Assembly (NCBI RefSeq): GCF_030549615.1
Contig: NZ_CP130832.1
Coordinates: forward strand, 310,001 to 374,000
Reading direction: 5' to 3'
Length of the DNA stretch: 64,000 bases
Source: Stenotrophomonas sp. 610A2
Lineage (GTDB): Bacteria; Pseudomonadota; Gammaproteobacteria; Xanthomonadales; Xanthomonadaceae
Shown: positions 36,526 through 46,220 of the stretch, piece after piece
Numbering within the stretch: the first letter of the stretch is position 1
Layout of the letters: each line of letters opens with the position of its first letter
Translations under genes and position numbers: made by a program
The notes under the pieces: generated by a model
Databases searched by the model: none
Told to the model about the DNA's origin: nothing
Seen by the model: only the letters and a program-made list of their open reading frames with translations

Positions 36526-37144
36526 AGTCGATATGAATACCGCATTCGGTCAAGGCGATGCGGGTAGCGGCATCGTTGGCTGCTGACACCGGCCGGGTCA
36601 GCTCCCACAGGAAACGCACGGAAAAACCGCTGATCGCAGCATCCTGCGCGCTCCACAGCACGCAGTAATCGCGTGCCAGGCCGCAGACGTGGACTTCGCG
36701 GATGCCACGTTCATGCAGCCAGCCGGCCAGACCTGTTGGTGCGCGGGTCGCCTGCGGGCCGATGTTCTCGCGGAACGCGCTATACGAATCCACCTCGCGC
36801 TGGGTGCCTTTGCGCAGGATCAGGTCGGCGTGCTTCCAGTCAACGCGAGCATCCAGCGTCGCACCGGCGCTGCCCTGCACACAATGGTCCGGCCATAGGG
36901 TTTGCGGCTGGCCATGCAGCTGGATGGCGTCGAAGGGTTTGTGCCCGGCGTGCTGGCTGGCGAACGAGGCATGATCCGCCGGATGCCAATCCTGGGTGGC
37001 AACCACGGTTTGATACTCACGGGCATCCAGCAATGCAGCGATGCCAGGCACGATGGCATCACCATGCTGGCAGGGCAGGGCACCGCCAGGCATGAAATCC
37101 GGTTGTAGATCGATAACCAGCAGGGCAACGTCGGTTCCGTACAT
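36524..37144 (-). CDS. pncA: Nicotinamidase
   Basis: The 206-residue protein carries the PncA active-site Asp in VIDLQPDFMPGGALP, metal-ligand His residues in ATQDWHPADHASF, a Lys in LRKGTQREVDSYSAF and the nucleophile Cys in HVCGLARDYCVLWSA. It deamidates nicotinamide to nicotinate for NAD salvage. The ATG at 37144 gives MYGTDVALLVIDLQ. Confidence 0.94.
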   Translation of the reverse strand: MYGTDVALLVIDLQPDFMPGGALPCQHGDAIVPGIAALLDAREYQTVVATQDWHPADHASFASQHAGHKPFDAIQLHGQPQTLWPDHCVQGSAGATLDARVDWKHADLILRKGTQREVDSYSAFRENIGPQATRAPTGLAGWLHERGIREVHVCGLARDYCVLWSAQDAAISGFSVRFLWELTRPVSAANDAATRIALTECGIHID

Positions 37145-37202
37145 CGACAACTTCTTCCTGACGCGGGGAAGCACAGTTTAAGCCAGCGACGGTGGAAGCA
37201 CC

Positions 37203-37536
37203 GTAGTGCCGAGCCATGCTCGGCAGGGGCTTTACCGGCAATCTTGCAGGAACGGTGTTAGCCGCGAAGCAAGCAACGTCAAAATCCCCCCTTCCCAACC
37301 CTCCCCTTTGCTGCGCAAAAGGGAGGGGGCAAGGGCGGTAGTGCCGAGCCATGCTCGGCAGGGGCTTTACCGGTAGAGCCTCAGCCGAGCATGGCTCGGC
37401 TCTACGAGCTGTGACCTTGTAGGAGCGGCGTAAGCCGCGAAGCAAGCAAAGCCAAAAGCACCCCTCCGCAGCCCTCCCCTTTGCTGCGCAAAAGGGAGGG
37501 AGCAAAGCTGCAATGCCGGGCAATGCTCGGCCCTAC
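37203..37536. repeat. Cluster of SMAG palindromes and family A halves
   Basis: The 395-base gap between pncA and the EmrE gene is almost all repeats. SMAG units lie at 37203, 37338 (facing a reversed unit ending 37405) and a variant at 37511-37536. A second GTAG palindrome type (GTAGGAGCGGCGTAAGCCGC) is at 37419, with a worn copy near 37248. Family A halves are at 37284-37331 and 37459-37502. No gene is visible. Confidence 0.78.
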
Positions 37537-37539
37537 CGC

Positions 37540-37872
37540 TCAATGCGCCGACGAGCGCGAGAACAGGTTGATCACCAGCACCCCCGCGCAGATCAGGCCG
37601 ATGCCGACGATGGCGGGCATATCAAGCTTCTGCTTGAACACGAACAGGCCGATCAACGAGATCAGCACGATGCCCACACCCGACCAGATCGCATAGGCGA
37701 TGCCGGTGGGTATCGTCTTCATCACCAGCGCCAACAGCCAGAAGCACACGCTGTAGCCGAGCAAAGCGCCAACCGTTGGCCACAACCTGCTCATGCCGTC
37801 GGAGGCCTTGAGCAGGGAGGTGGCGAGTACTTCCAGCGCGATGGCGCAGGCCAGCAGGGCATAGGCATTCAT
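37540..37872 (-). CDS. emrE: Small multidrug resistance pump, EmrE-like
   Basis: The 110-residue protein has four transmembrane helices and closely follows EmrE: IALEVLATSLLK with the essential membrane Glu14, RLWPTVGALLGYSVCFWLLA, and PTGIAYAIWSGVGIVLISL. The tail ICAGVLVINLFSRS is also typical. It should exchange protons for lipophilic cations as a dimer in the inner membrane. Confidence 0.92.
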   Translation of the reverse strand: MNAYALLACAIALEVLATSLLKASDGMSRLWPTVGALLGYSVCFWLLALVMKTIPTGIAYAIWSGVGIVLISLIGLFVFKQKLDMPAIVGIGLICAGVLVINLFSRSSAH

Positions 37873-38030
37873 TGGGCAAGCTCGGTGGTGCAGGGGACGT
37901 TGATTCTAATGGGGCGTCCTGCAGGCAGGTGTTGGCGCTCGGCCGAGGTCTTACGGTGCATGGATAGACTCCGCGCATGTTGCGCCTGGGCTGTCGGCCG
38001 GCGGCCGTTACCGCGATGCAGGAGATCACT

Positions 38031-39464
38031 GTGGAATCATGGAGCTTGGGGAGGCAGTACCGTCGCCCGGATCGGCATGTGCTGGACGTACGGCGGGGAC
38101 GCGCGCGCCTTGCCGTCCTGGCGACGGTATTGTGTTTTTTCCCTGCCCGCGCTGCGCTGGCACAGCATCAGGCCTACAACGTGCCAGCAGCTGTGCCGGC
38201 CGCTGAAGTGCCGGCGCTGGAGACGCAGCGCCGGCAGCTGTTCCAGAAGATCCTTGATGATCCATCTGATCTGGAAGCGGGCTTCGCCTACGCCGTGCTG
38301 TCGACCCGTGTAGGCGATTACGAGGCCGCCATTGCCACCTACGAACGCATGCTGATCCTGCGGCCCGGCACGCCGCGCCTGCAGCTGGAACTGGCGGCGC
38401 TGTATTTCCGCCTGGGCGCATATCCACGTGCGCGGCAGTTGTTCGATCGGGTGCTGGCATTGCCGGAGACACCGGATACGGTGCGACGCCGCATTGCCGG
38501 CTACATGGCGGTGATCGAAGGCGACCGCAAACAACGCGGCGGCTTCAGCGGCATGCTGAGCATCGGCGCGCGTACGGAGAGCAATGCCAACGGTGCACCG
38601 GACCGTGACAGCATCAGCTTGAATGGACGTGACTTCGAACTGGCACCGGATTCGCGGGCTGCCGGCGACAGCAGCCTGCAGCTGGGCGCGTTGCTGCGTT
38701 ACCGGCAACCGATCTCGAAGCAGGGCGATGTGTTGGATGTATCGCTGGCTGCTGCGTCCAGCCGCTACCGGGAGATGGGGGAACTGGGCAGCGATGGCGT
38801 GGAGCTGCGGTTGGGACCGGATTTCTCGCTCAACCGCTGGGGGCTGCGCGATGGCCGCGTCGCTGTTGCTGGCCTGCTCGGGCAGACCTGGTTGGATGGC
38901 AGCCGCTACATGCATGCAGGTGGCCTTGCGCTTGCCTTCCGCAAGCCGGTAGGCCGCGAGTCACTGATCGCAGCCAATATCGACTGGCGTGATGAGCGCT
39001 ACACACCTGGCGCCGACATGGCCAGCGCCAAGGGGTACTCGGGTGACCGCTACCGTGCCAGCGTCAGTTACAGCCGCCAGCTTGCCGACGACTGGCAGCT
39101 GTTGCTCAGCCCGGGCGTGGAGCGGCGCGAGGCGAAGCTGGACTTCAACAGCTACTGGGAGCCGCGCTTCAATCTCGGTGTGAATTACCGCTATCCCGCG
39201 TTGCTGGGCAAGCGCAGCCAGCCGTGGGTGCTGGCGCTGAGTGCGCAGGCGGCACGACGGCACAACGACGTGCCGATGACGGTGGTCAGCCGCGATACGC
39301 GCCAGCGCGGCAACGAGCTGGTGGTGCAGGCGGTGCAGACCATTCCTTTGCGTGGCAGTACCGATCTGCAGCTGTATGCCGGTTACCGGCGGCTGCATTC
39401 GAACTATGCGCTGCGCGAGTACAGCAATCGGTTTGCTGGCTTTTCACTGATTCAAGCGTTCTGA
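38031..39464 (+). CDS. TPR-containing outer-membrane beta-barrel protein
   Basis: The protein (477 residues from GTG at 38031, which has AGGAG six bases upstream) starts with a signal peptide (LAVLATVLCFFPARAALA). It has TPR-like helices (about 75-150), then a beta-strand-rich domain ending in Phe (SLIQAF), the usual end of outer-membrane barrels. The layout resembles Slam/DUF560 proteins, but this is only a shape match. ATGs at 37977 and 38016 and a GTG at 38079 are other starts. It heads a three-gene unit with the FecR-type and cyclase genes. Confidence 0.75.
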   Translation: MESWSLGRQYRRPDRHVLDVRRGRARLAVLATVLCFFPARAALAQHQAYNVPAAVPAAEVPALETQRRQLFQKILDDPSDLEAGFAYAVLSTRVGDYEAAIATYERMLILRPGTPRLQLELAALYFRLGAYPRARQLFDRVLALPETPDTVRRRIAGYMAVIEGDRKQRGGFSGMLSIGARTESNANGAPDRDSISLNGRDFELAPDSRAAGDSSLQLGALLRYRQPISKQGDVLDVSLAAASSRYREMGELGSDGVELRLGPDFSLNRWGLRDGRVAVAGLLGQTWLDGSRYMHAGGLALAFRKPVGRESLIAANIDWRDERYTPGADMASAKGYSGDRYRASVSYSRQLADDWQLLLSPGVERREAKLDFNSYWEPRFNLGVNYRYPALLGKRSQPWVLALSAQAARRHNDVPMTVVSRDTRQRGNELVVQAVQTIPLRGSTDLQLYAGYRRLHSNYALREYSNRFAGFSLIQAF

Positions 39465-39475
39465 GGATACCGGCG

Positions 39476-41476
39476 ATGCGTCTCCATCTTCCCGTAATGG
39501 TGGTTGCAGGCCTGCTGCTCGCGGTGGCGCCGGCGTCGGCCGAGAAGGTCGGCACCGCAGCGGCAGTGGCGCCCGATGCGCAGAGCTACTTCGGCTCGAC
39601 GGCACCGCGCGTGGTGCGGTTGGGTGACAACGTGCTGCGTGACCAGCGTTTCCAGACCGACGCCAAGGGCGTTGTGCAGGTGCTGTTGGTGGACGGCTCC
39701 AGCTTCACCATCGGGCCACGCTCGTCGTTGGTGATCGACCGCTTCGTCTACGACCCGGACAAGGGCACGGCGCAGTTGGCCGGCAGCGTCTCGCGCGGGG
39801 TGATGCGTTTCATTGGCGGCGCGGCGTCGAAGAGCGCCGATGGCGTGAAGATCAAGACGCCGGTCGGCGTGGCCGGCATTCGCGGTGGCATCCTGGGCTT
39901 GTGCGTGGACGATGCACAGGCGGGTTGCGCGGGCGGTGTGGTCGGTCACTTCGAGTACGGCGTAGGCGCGGAGTTCTCACCGGAGCAGGGGCCTGCGGTG
40001 CTCCTGCACCAGCCGGGTACGGGCTTCAGTTCCAATGGCGATGGCGCCTCGATACACAATGGCGGCGCTGCTCCGGTTGATCCTGCGGCGGCCTTGCCGC
40101 CAACGGCGGGCGATGACGATCAGGACGTGGGTGGCTTGGCGTCGCAGCCGAATGAACGTGCCGGATTCAGTGGCGGTCCGATGGGGCCGGAGCTGGGTGT
40201 GCCCGGCGTGGCACCGGACGAAGGTCCGTCGGCCTTGCTGGCGAGCGAGCAGGGCGACAGCCCGGGGCAGTTGCAGATCGAGACCGAGATCGAGCAGAGC
40301 GGCACGCCGCCAAATCCGGTAGATCCAGTGGATCCTGTTGGGCCGGTAGATCCGGTAGATCCGGTAGATCCTGTGGATCCAGTAGATCCAGTAGATCCTG
40401 TGGATCCGGTAGATCCAGTGGATCCAGTGGATCCGGTAGATCCAGTAGATCCAGTGGATCCGGTAGATCCGGTAGATCCAGTGGATCCGGTAGATCCAGT
40501 AGATCCGGTAGATCCAGTAGATCCAGTAGATCCAGTAGATCCAGTGGATCCGGTAGATCCAGTGGATCCAGTGGATCCAGTGGATCCAGTAGATCCAGTG
40601 GATCCGGTAGATCCAGTGGATCCGGTAGATCCCGTAGATCCCGTAGATCCCGTAGATCCCGTAGATCCAGGGCTTCCGAAAACATTGAACGGCACCCTGC
40701 AGGGCTTTGCCTCGGCCTATGCAGGTGACACGGCCGTGTCCTCAACGGCCGCGACATTCCAGTTCGATGCGGCGGCGGGAACCTTCACCGCAACCATCGC
40801 GCCGGAGTCCTGGGAGGGAGCGGCGCTGACGGGCGGCGGGGACTATCTGCATGACCGCAGCTATGAGTTCGAGAACAGCCAGGGCAATCTGCGCGTGGAT
40901 GGCAGCCCGGATCTGCTCTGCAATTGCGATTACCTGAGCTGGGGCCATTGGGAAGCGACCAACGTGCCGGGAATTCCCTCAGGCTTGCCCGGAGAGGATG
41001 TGCCGCTTCATGTCGCGCAGAACGGCTATTGGATCATCGGCAACCTCACCCCGTTGGCAGACCTGCCAAGCAACATCGTCGCGACCTACTCGGGCATGGC
41101 GATTGGTGCGGCTTACAGCGCCGGCGAGGTCATCCAGGGGCTGACCGGCGACTTCACCGCGACGGTGGATTTCGGTACTGGCACCGGCAGCCTGGCCATC
41201 GCCAACTTCGGCGGTCACAGCTTCGGCAGCACTTTCGATCTTGGCTCGGCATCTTCCAGCATGCCGGACAACGCGATCTCCGGCAGTTTCGAATCAACCA
41301 TGGCCGCACCTTACTTCGGCAGCTATACCGCGGGCTTCGCCTCCGATGGCAGTGATGGCACCGCGGCAATGCTGGGCACCTTCAACGTGCGTGAGGAGAG
41401 CTCATCGAACTGGTCGGCGACAGGCATCTTCGCCGGCAAGAAAACAGCTGAGACGCCGTCTGCCGTCGGTCCGTGA
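39476..41476 (+). CDS. Exported FecR-domain protein with a long Val-Asp-Pro repeat
   Basis: The 666-residue protein has a signal peptide ([15 protein letters not shown]) and a FecR domain at about 45-145 ([36 protein letters not shown]). An acidic low-complexity part follows, then 39 tripeptides, nearly all Val-Asp-Pro (residues 282-398). The C-terminal domain is about 270 residues long ([20 protein letters not shown] at the end) and resembles transferrin-binding or lipoprotein barrel-type folds. FecR domains usually relay surface signals. It sits between a barrel protein and a CHASE2 cyclase, overlapping the latter by four bases. Confidence 0.82.
   Translation: MRLHLPVMVVAGLLLAVAPASAEKVGTAAAVAPDAQSYFGSTAPRVVRLGDNVLRDQRFQTDAKGVVQVLLVDGSSFTIGPRSSLVIDRFVYDPDKGTAQLAGSVSRGVMRFIGGAASKSADGVKIKTPVGVAGIRGGILGLCVDDAQAGCAGGVVGHFEYGVGAEFSPEQGPAVLLHQPGTGFSSNGDGASIHNGGAAPVDPAAALPPTAGDDDQDVGGLASQPNERAGFSGGPMGPELGVPGVAPDEGPSALLASEQGDSPGQLQIETEIEQSGTPPNPVDPVDPVGPVDPVDPVDPVDPVDPVDPVDPVDPVDPVDPVDPVDPVDPVDPVDPVDPVDPVDPVDPVDPVDPVDPVDPVDPVDPVDPVDPVDPVDPVDPVDPVDPVDPVDPVDPVDPGLPKTLNGTLQGFASAYAGDTAVSSTAATFQFDAAAGTFTATIAPESWEGAALTGGGDYLHDRSYEFENSQGNLRVDGSPDLLCNCDYLSWGHWEATNVPGIPSGLPGEDVPLHVAQNGYWIIGNLTPLADLPSNIVATYSGMAIGAAYSAGEVIQGLTGDFTATVDFGTGTGSLAIANFGGHSFGSTFDLGSASSSMPDNAISGSFESTMAAPYFGSYTAGFASDGSDGTAAMLGTFNVREESSSNWSATGIFAGKKTAETPSAVGP
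40319..40669 (+). repeat. 39 tandem 9-bp repeats coding Val-Asp-Pro
   Basis: The unit is GTAGATCCA with variants at the third codon positions (GTGGATCCA, GTAGATCCG, GTAGATCCC). The tract is exactly 351 bases, so it stays in frame whatever the unit number. One unit reads Val-Gly-Pro. Many BamHI-type GGATCC words result. Confidence 0.95.
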
Positions 41477-43701
41477 GGAGTGCGCCATTGAAGCAGGCAG
41501 GCAAGGCAGGAGCAGCGCGTCCGCGTAGATTCAAGCTGCTGCTTGGCGGCGTGGCCGTGCTGTTGCTGGCCTTGGTGATCGATACCGCGTTCCGCGATGG
41601 CTTGTCGCGGTTGTCGGATCTGCTGTTCGATGGATTCCAACGCGCCGCACCGCGCGCCGCCACGCTTGATCCGGGCGTGGTCGTGGTTGATATCGACGAA
41701 GCCTCGCTGGCACGCATAGGCCAGTGGCCGTGGCCGCGCGACCAGCTGGGACAGCTGGTCGACACCGTTGGCAGCCTTGGCGCCGCGGCCATTGCATTCG
41801 ACATGGTGTTCACCGAGCCGGACCGCACCTCGTTGGGGCCGCAACTGCAGCGTCTGCAGGCGCAGGGCATCGCGATCCAGGTGCCGGACGGCGCGCCCTT
41901 GGACAACGACCAGGCGTTCGCTGCCGCCATCGCCCGCAACCCGGTGGTGATGGGCGTGGCGCTGTCCAGTGAAACCGGGCGCGCGCTGTCGCCGCCGCTG
42001 GCCGGGCTGTCGTTTGCCGGCAGTGATCCGCGCCGCTACCTGCCCGCGTTCGAGGGCGGCCTGTCCAACCTGCCGGCACTCAGCGCTGCTGCCAGCGGTA
42101 TCGGCAGCTTTTCGTTCCCGCCAGCACGCGACAACATCATCCGTGCGATGCCGCTGGTCGCGGCGGCTGATGGCCAGCTCTATCCCGGTCTGGGCGTGGA
42201 GGCGCTGCGGGTGGCACAGGGTGCCTCGGGTCTGTTGCTGCGCTCCAGCGACGCCAGCGGTGAAACGTCGGCCGGCCCGCTGGCGCTTACTGCAGTGAAG
42301 GTTGGCGTGCTGGAGTTGCCGGCCGGCGCCGATGGCCGCTTCCGCATCCATTACTCCGGCATGCCGCATATGACGGTGGTGCCGGCGTGGCAGCTGCTGC
42401 AGGGCGATGCAGCGGCATGGGCTGACAAGGTCGAAGGCCGCATCGTGCTGATCGGTACCTCGGCCATCGGCCTGCGCGACATCGTTGCCACCCCGCTGGC
42501 GGCGGCCGAACCCGGCGTCAACGTGCATGCGGAATTGATCGATCAGGCCTTCAACCAGCAGTTCCTGCAGCGCCCGGACTGGGCGCGTGGTGCGGAAGTG
42601 CTGGTTGCCATCGTCAGCAGCCTGGCGCTGCTGCTGGTGCTGGGCAGTGCGCGGCCCTTGCTATCGTCGCTGGCCTTCCTGTTGTTGCTGGGCGCGGTAT
42701 TGGCCGTTGCCTGGTGGGCGTATACACGCCAGGCCTGGCTGCTGGATCCGCTGCCGGCGCTGCTGTGCCTGCTGGCGGTATTCGTCAGCATGCTGCCGGC
42801 GCTGCTGTTTGCCGGTAACCGCGAGAAGCGCTTCGTGCGCTCGGCGTTTGCGCGCTACCTGTCGCCGGCGCTGGTTGAGCGCCTGTCGCATGATGCGCAG
42901 GCACTGCAGCTGGGCGGCGAGACGCGCGAGATCACCGTGCTGTTCTCGGATATCCGCGGCTTTACCTCACTTTCCGAGAACCTCAGTCCGGATGCCTTGA
43001 CCGCGCTGCTCAACGACTTCCTGACCCCGATGACCGATGTGCTGCTCGCCCACGAGGCAACCATCGACAAGTACATCGGCGATGCGATCATGGCCTTCTG
43101 GAATGCGCCGGTGGACATCGCCGCGCACCCGCGTAAAGCCTGCCTGGCGGCGCTGGGCATGGCTGCCGCGGTCGATGCCCTCAACCGCGAGCGCGGCAGC
43201 GCATTGCGCATAGGCGTGGGCCTGAATCTGGGCGATGCCTGCGTGGGCAACCTGGGCTCGCAGCAGCGCTTTTCGTATTCAGCCATTGGCGACACCGTCA
43301 ACCTGGCATCGCGCGTTGAAAGCCTGACCAAGTATTACGGGGTGACGCTGATGGTGACTGACGCGGTCCGCGCCGAGGCCGCCGAGCTGGCCTACGTCGA
43401 GGTCGACCGGGTGCGGGTTGTCGGCCGCAACGAACCAGTGCGGCTGTTCGCGCTGCTTGGCGATGCGCAGCTGGCGCTGGATACCGGTTTCGTGGCCTTG
43501 GCACAGGCCCACGCGCAGGTGCTCGCGCTGTATCGCGATGGTGATTTTGCTGCAGCGCTGGATGCGCTGCAGGCGCTGCGCATGCATGCTGATGCCACTT
43601 CACTTTCGGGCTTGCATGCGCTTTATGTGCAGCGACTTGAGCAGTTGATCAAACATCCGCCGATGCAATGGGATGGCATCTTCACGGCGACCTCCAAGTA
43701 G
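41473..43701 (+). CDS. CHASE2-domain transmembrane adenylate cyclase
   Basis: The protein has an N-terminal helix, a CHASE2 extracytoplasmic sensor (about 50-340: VVVVDIDEASLARIGQWPWPR), about three membrane helices (370-445) and a class III cyclase domain (about 475-640). Catalytic features are ITVLFSDIRGFTSLSE, KYIGDAIMAFWNAP with the adenine-selecting Lys, and AIGDTVNLASRVE with Asp and the Asn-Arg pair, so cAMP is the likely product. The GTG at 41473 overlaps the FecR gene stop; a TTG at 41488, seven bases behind GAGGAG, may be the true start. Confidence 0.9.
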   Translation: MRSAPLKQAGKAGAARPRRFKLLLGGVAVLLLALVIDTAFRDGLSRLSDLLFDGFQRAAPRAATLDPGVVVVDIDEASLARIGQWPWPRDQLGQLVDTVGSLGAAAIAFDMVFTEPDRTSLGPQLQRLQAQGIAIQVPDGAPLDNDQAFAAAIARNPVVMGVALSSETGRALSPPLAGLSFAGSDPRRYLPAFEGGLSNLPALSAAASGIGSFSFPPARDNIIRAMPLVAAADGQLYPGLGVEALRVAQGASGLLLRSSDASGETSAGPLALTAVKVGVLELPAGADGRFRIHYSGMPHMTVVPAWQLLQGDAAAWADKVEGRIVLIGTSAIGLRDIVATPLAAAEPGVNVHAELIDQAFNQQFLQRPDWARGAEVLVAIVSSLALLLVLGSARPLLSSLAFLLLLGAVLAVAWWAYTRQAWLLDPLPALLCLLAVFVSMLPALLFAGNREKRFVRSAFARYLSPALVERLSHDAQALQLGGETREITVLFSDIRGFTSLSENLSPDALTALLNDFLTPMTDVLLAHEATIDKYIGDAIMAFWNAPVDIAAHPRKACLAALGMAAAVDALNRERGSALRIGVGLNLGDACVGNLGSQQRFSYSAIGDTVNLASRVESLTKYYGVTLMVTDAVRAEAAELAYVEVDRVRVVGRNEPVRLFALLGDAQLALDTGFVALAQAHAQVLALYRDGDFAAALDALQALRMHADATSLSGLHALYVQRLEQLIKHPPMQWDGIFTATSK

Positions 43702-43736
43702 TGCCAGACTCCACCCAGACTTGAACCCAGCCCGCC

Positions 43737-44084
43737 ATGTCCCTGATCCCGTCGTTGACCACATTCGTGCTGTTGATCGTCGGCCATGCATTGGCGGACT
43801 ACCCGTTGCAGGGCGAGTTCCTGTCCCGGGCCAAGAACCGGTTTTCACCATTGCCCGGGGTGCCGTGGTACCAGGCGCTGGCCGCGCATGCGGTGATCCA
43901 TGGCGGCATGGTCGGCTGCATCACCGGCAGCATCCTGCTGGGTGTGTTCGAAACACTGGCGCATGCGCTGATCGATGACCTCAAGTGCGGCCATCGCATC
44001 AGCTACAACGTCGACCAGCTGCTGCATGTGCTGTGCAAGCTGCTGTGGGTTGGCCTGCTGCTGGTGTTTGGCCCGCTGCCCTGA
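43737..44084 (+). CDS. DUF3307 membrane protein
   Basis: The 115-residue hydrophobic protein has about three helices and the family-type sequence GHALADYPLQGEFL near the N-terminus, HIGG-like HAVIHGGMVG, and ETLAHALIDDLKC. Function is unknown. It is 35 bases past the cyclase gene and convergent with the patatin gene. Confidence 0.78.
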   Translation: MSLIPSLTTFVLLIVGHALADYPLQGEFLSRAKNRFSPLPGVPWYQALAAHAVIHGGMVGCITGSILLGVFETLAHALIDDLKCGHRISYNVDQLLHVLCKLLWVGLLLVFGPLP

Positions 44085-44102
44085 GCGCAGCGCTTGCCGG
44101 GC

Positions 44103-45929
44103 TCAGTCCTCGAACTCGGGCATCACTTCGCCGCGGCGCCAGGCATTGATGCCATCCAGCCCACCGGCCTTGTCGAGGAAGCGCAAGGTGTATTCGTAGC
44201 CGGCCTGTTCCTGCGCACGGCCCAGCTTGAAGGCGAGCAGGCCCATGCCGGGGACGGTGGGGGGCTTGAGCAATAGGTCGCTGCCCAGTCCGGTGCCACG
44301 CAACATGCGCCCGGAGGTGATCTGCATCGAGCGCGCCGCCACTTCGCCGATGCGCGGGAAGTCATCGCCCTTGCGTCGCCCGCGCAGCAGCTGCCAGGCC
44401 AGCGACAGGCGCGATGGCACGTTGCCGTAGGCACTGCGCACCCGCCATTCGTTGCCCGGCGACAGCATGGACACCATGTTGGGTCCGTTCTTGATCGCGC
44501 GCATCACCGAGATCGGCACGTTGTTCATCACCCCGCCATCGACCAGCACCTGGCCCTGATCGTTGATCCACGGCGGCAGCGCCACCGGTATGGCGGTGGA
44601 AATGCGCAGTGCCTGCCAGGTCAGTCCGTGGCGCACCACTTCCAACTCGTTGGTGGACAGGTTGGCGCCCACCGCGAAGTAGTTCAGCGGCAGGTCTTCC
44701 AATCGTGCATCGCCGAGCTGTGCCTGCATGCAGGTATCCAGGTGGCGGTGATCGAGCAGGCTGTACCAGGGCAGGGTGAAGCGGCCCAGCGCCTTGTTGC
44801 GCAGGAAGAACTGCTCGTAGTCCTGCATCATCGCCTCGGCATCGTTGCCGGCCGCGTAGGCGTGGCCGACCACCGAGCCGATCGAGGTGCCGCCGATGAT
44901 GTCCAGCTCGATGCCGGCCTCGGACAGCGCCCGCAAGGTGCCGATATGGCCCGCGCCCAGCGCGCCACCGCCACCGAGCACCGCACCCAGGCCGCGGCCG
45001 GTGAGCAGCCGCGCCACGCGCGCGTAGTCGCGCGGCTGTTGCAGCGCCAAGTGGTGATGCAGGTGCAATGAACGGTCCTGCAGCCAATGCCGGGTGTGGC
45101 TGATCGCGTCGCCACTGTGTTCGCGCCACAGCAGAAGGCCGACCTGACGCGGCCGGAACAGGGGCAGGGCATAGGCTTCCAGCGCACTCAGCGGCACCGG
45201 CCCGGTGTGCGCCAGGTCCTGGCGGCCGCATAGCAGCAGCTGGTCGCAATGACGCAGCGCGGCGCGGTCCCAGGCGGCATTGCCGTCACCGGCTACCAGC
45301 AACAGCTTGCTACCGGCATGTTCCTGCATGCCCAGCCACTGCGAGAGCTGCTGTTCGTTGTCAGCGGCCACACCCGCCGGCAGATCGCGCGCACGCAGCG
45401 CGGTGGTGGCCACCCCGCTGGCCTGCAAGGCCTGCAGCAGATCGTTGATCAGTTGCTCGGGAATCGGCACGGTGCCAGCCGGGCACAGGCCGATCGCATC
45501 GGCGATGCGCGGCGCCATCGCCGCCGCCGCCGAGGTGGTGGCAGCCAGCCGTCGGCCCAGCACCCGCAGCAGCGACTGGGTGAAGTCCGGCTGCGCCGCG
45601 GCGAGGTGGTTAAAGCTTTCGCGGCTGAGCTCCAGTACTTCCGAGTCGCGGCTGGCGACCACATCGGCGGTGCGGCTCAGACCGCCGAAAAACGCGATCT
45701 CGCCCACCGGCTCGCCAGCGCCGATCTCGGCGACTAGGTGGCGGCCATTGAGCAGTACCTCAAAGCGCCCGCGCAGCACGTAATAGACATGGTTGGCGGC
45801 TTCGCCCTGGCGCACCAGGTGCTCGCCCTTGCGCAGCTGCAGCCGCCGCATCTGCGCGAGCAGACTCTCGCGTTGCGACTCGGAAAGCCCGGCCAGCAGG
45901 TCGGAACGGGGGGCGGTGGCAGTATCCAA
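44103..45929 (-). CDS. Patatin-like phospholipase with cNMP-binding domain (NTE type)
   Basis: The 608-residue protein has an N-terminal cyclic-nucleotide-binding domain (about 15-130: VRQGEAANHVYYVLRGRFEV, VGEIAFFGG), a middle region, and a patatin domain (about 315-480). The oxyanion loop GGGGALGAGHIG, nucleophile GGTSIGS (Ser near 345) and the Asp of LVDGGVMNN complete the Ser-Asp dyad. It resembles neuropathy target esterase-type lipid hydrolases. It converges on the CHASE2 cyclase unit, so cAMP control of lipid hydrolysis is an attractive idea but not shown. Confidence 0.88.
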   Translation of the reverse strand: MDTATAPRSDLLAGLSESQRESLLAQMRRLQLRKGEHLVRQGEAANHVYYVLRGRFEVLLNGRHLVAEIGAGEPVGEIAFFGGLSRTADVVASRDSEVLELSRESFNHLAAAQPDFTQSLLRVLGRRLAATTSAAAAMAPRIADAIGLCPAGTVPIPEQLINDLLQALQASGVATTALRARDLPAGVAADNEQQLSQWLGMQEHAGSKLLLVAGDGNAAWDRAALRHCDQLLLCGRQDLAHTGPVPLSALEAYALPLFRPRQVGLLLWREHSGDAISHTRHWLQDRSLHLHHHLALQQPRDYARVARLLTGRGLGAVLGGGGALGAGHIGTLRALSEAGIELDIIGGTSIGSVVGHAYAAGNDAEAMMQDYEQFFLRNKALGRFTLPWYSLLDHRHLDTCMQAQLGDARLEDLPLNYFAVGANLSTNELEVVRHGLTWQALRISTAIPVALPPWINDQGQVLVDGGVMNNVPISVMRAIKNGPNMVSMLSPGNEWRVRSAYGNVPSRLSLAWQLLRGRRKGDDFPRIGEVAARSMQITSGRMLRGTGLGSDLLLKPPTVPGMGLLAFKLGRAQEQAGYEYTLRFLDKAGGLDGINAWRRGEVMPEFED

Positions 45930-46136
45930 GGGCGGCTCGCGAGGGTGATCGGTGGCGTTTGCCCGCCTGTTATCGCCGCAGACCGTAAGAGCGGGCTGAA
46001 TCAGTGGCGATTCGGCGCGAGCGCCAGCCGACAGGCCCGGAGCGGCGGGGTTCAGCCCGGTCGTTTACTCTTTGCAGCCCAAGTTCCCCGCTGGCGCTCA
46101 TTGCGGCCGCCCGGCCTTCTGACTTTCGATCCGATC

Positions 46137-46220
46137 ATGTCCCTGCATCCCACCCCCGCCGACACCCGCTACGCCGACTCCCTGCGCCTGTCCGTCGCCC
46201 CGATGATGGACTGGATTTGA
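46137..46220 (+). pseudogene. dusA: dusA 5' fragment interrupted by prophage
   Basis: The 27 codons read a normal DusA start: RLSVAPMMDW is the conserved first strand of tRNA-dihydrouridine synthase A, which reduces U20 in tRNA. After Trp26 the frame becomes Ile-stop and DusA similarity ends. dusA is a known insertion target for phages and islands. The rest of dusA should lie beyond the prophage, outside this window, and may have a replacement start supplied by the element. Confidence 0.88.

Noticed and set aside
40319..40669. Possible CRISPR array
   Set aside because: Nine-base units without spacers inside a coding frame; no cas genes.
40120..40695. Leftward frame rich in Gly-Ser-Thr repeats
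   Set aside because: It is the antisense of the Val-Asp-Pro tract; the plus-strand gene has signal peptide and FecR domain.
41323..42528. Leftward 401-codon frame over the CHASE2 cyclase gene
   Set aside because: Antisense of a gene with clear domains; no support of its own.
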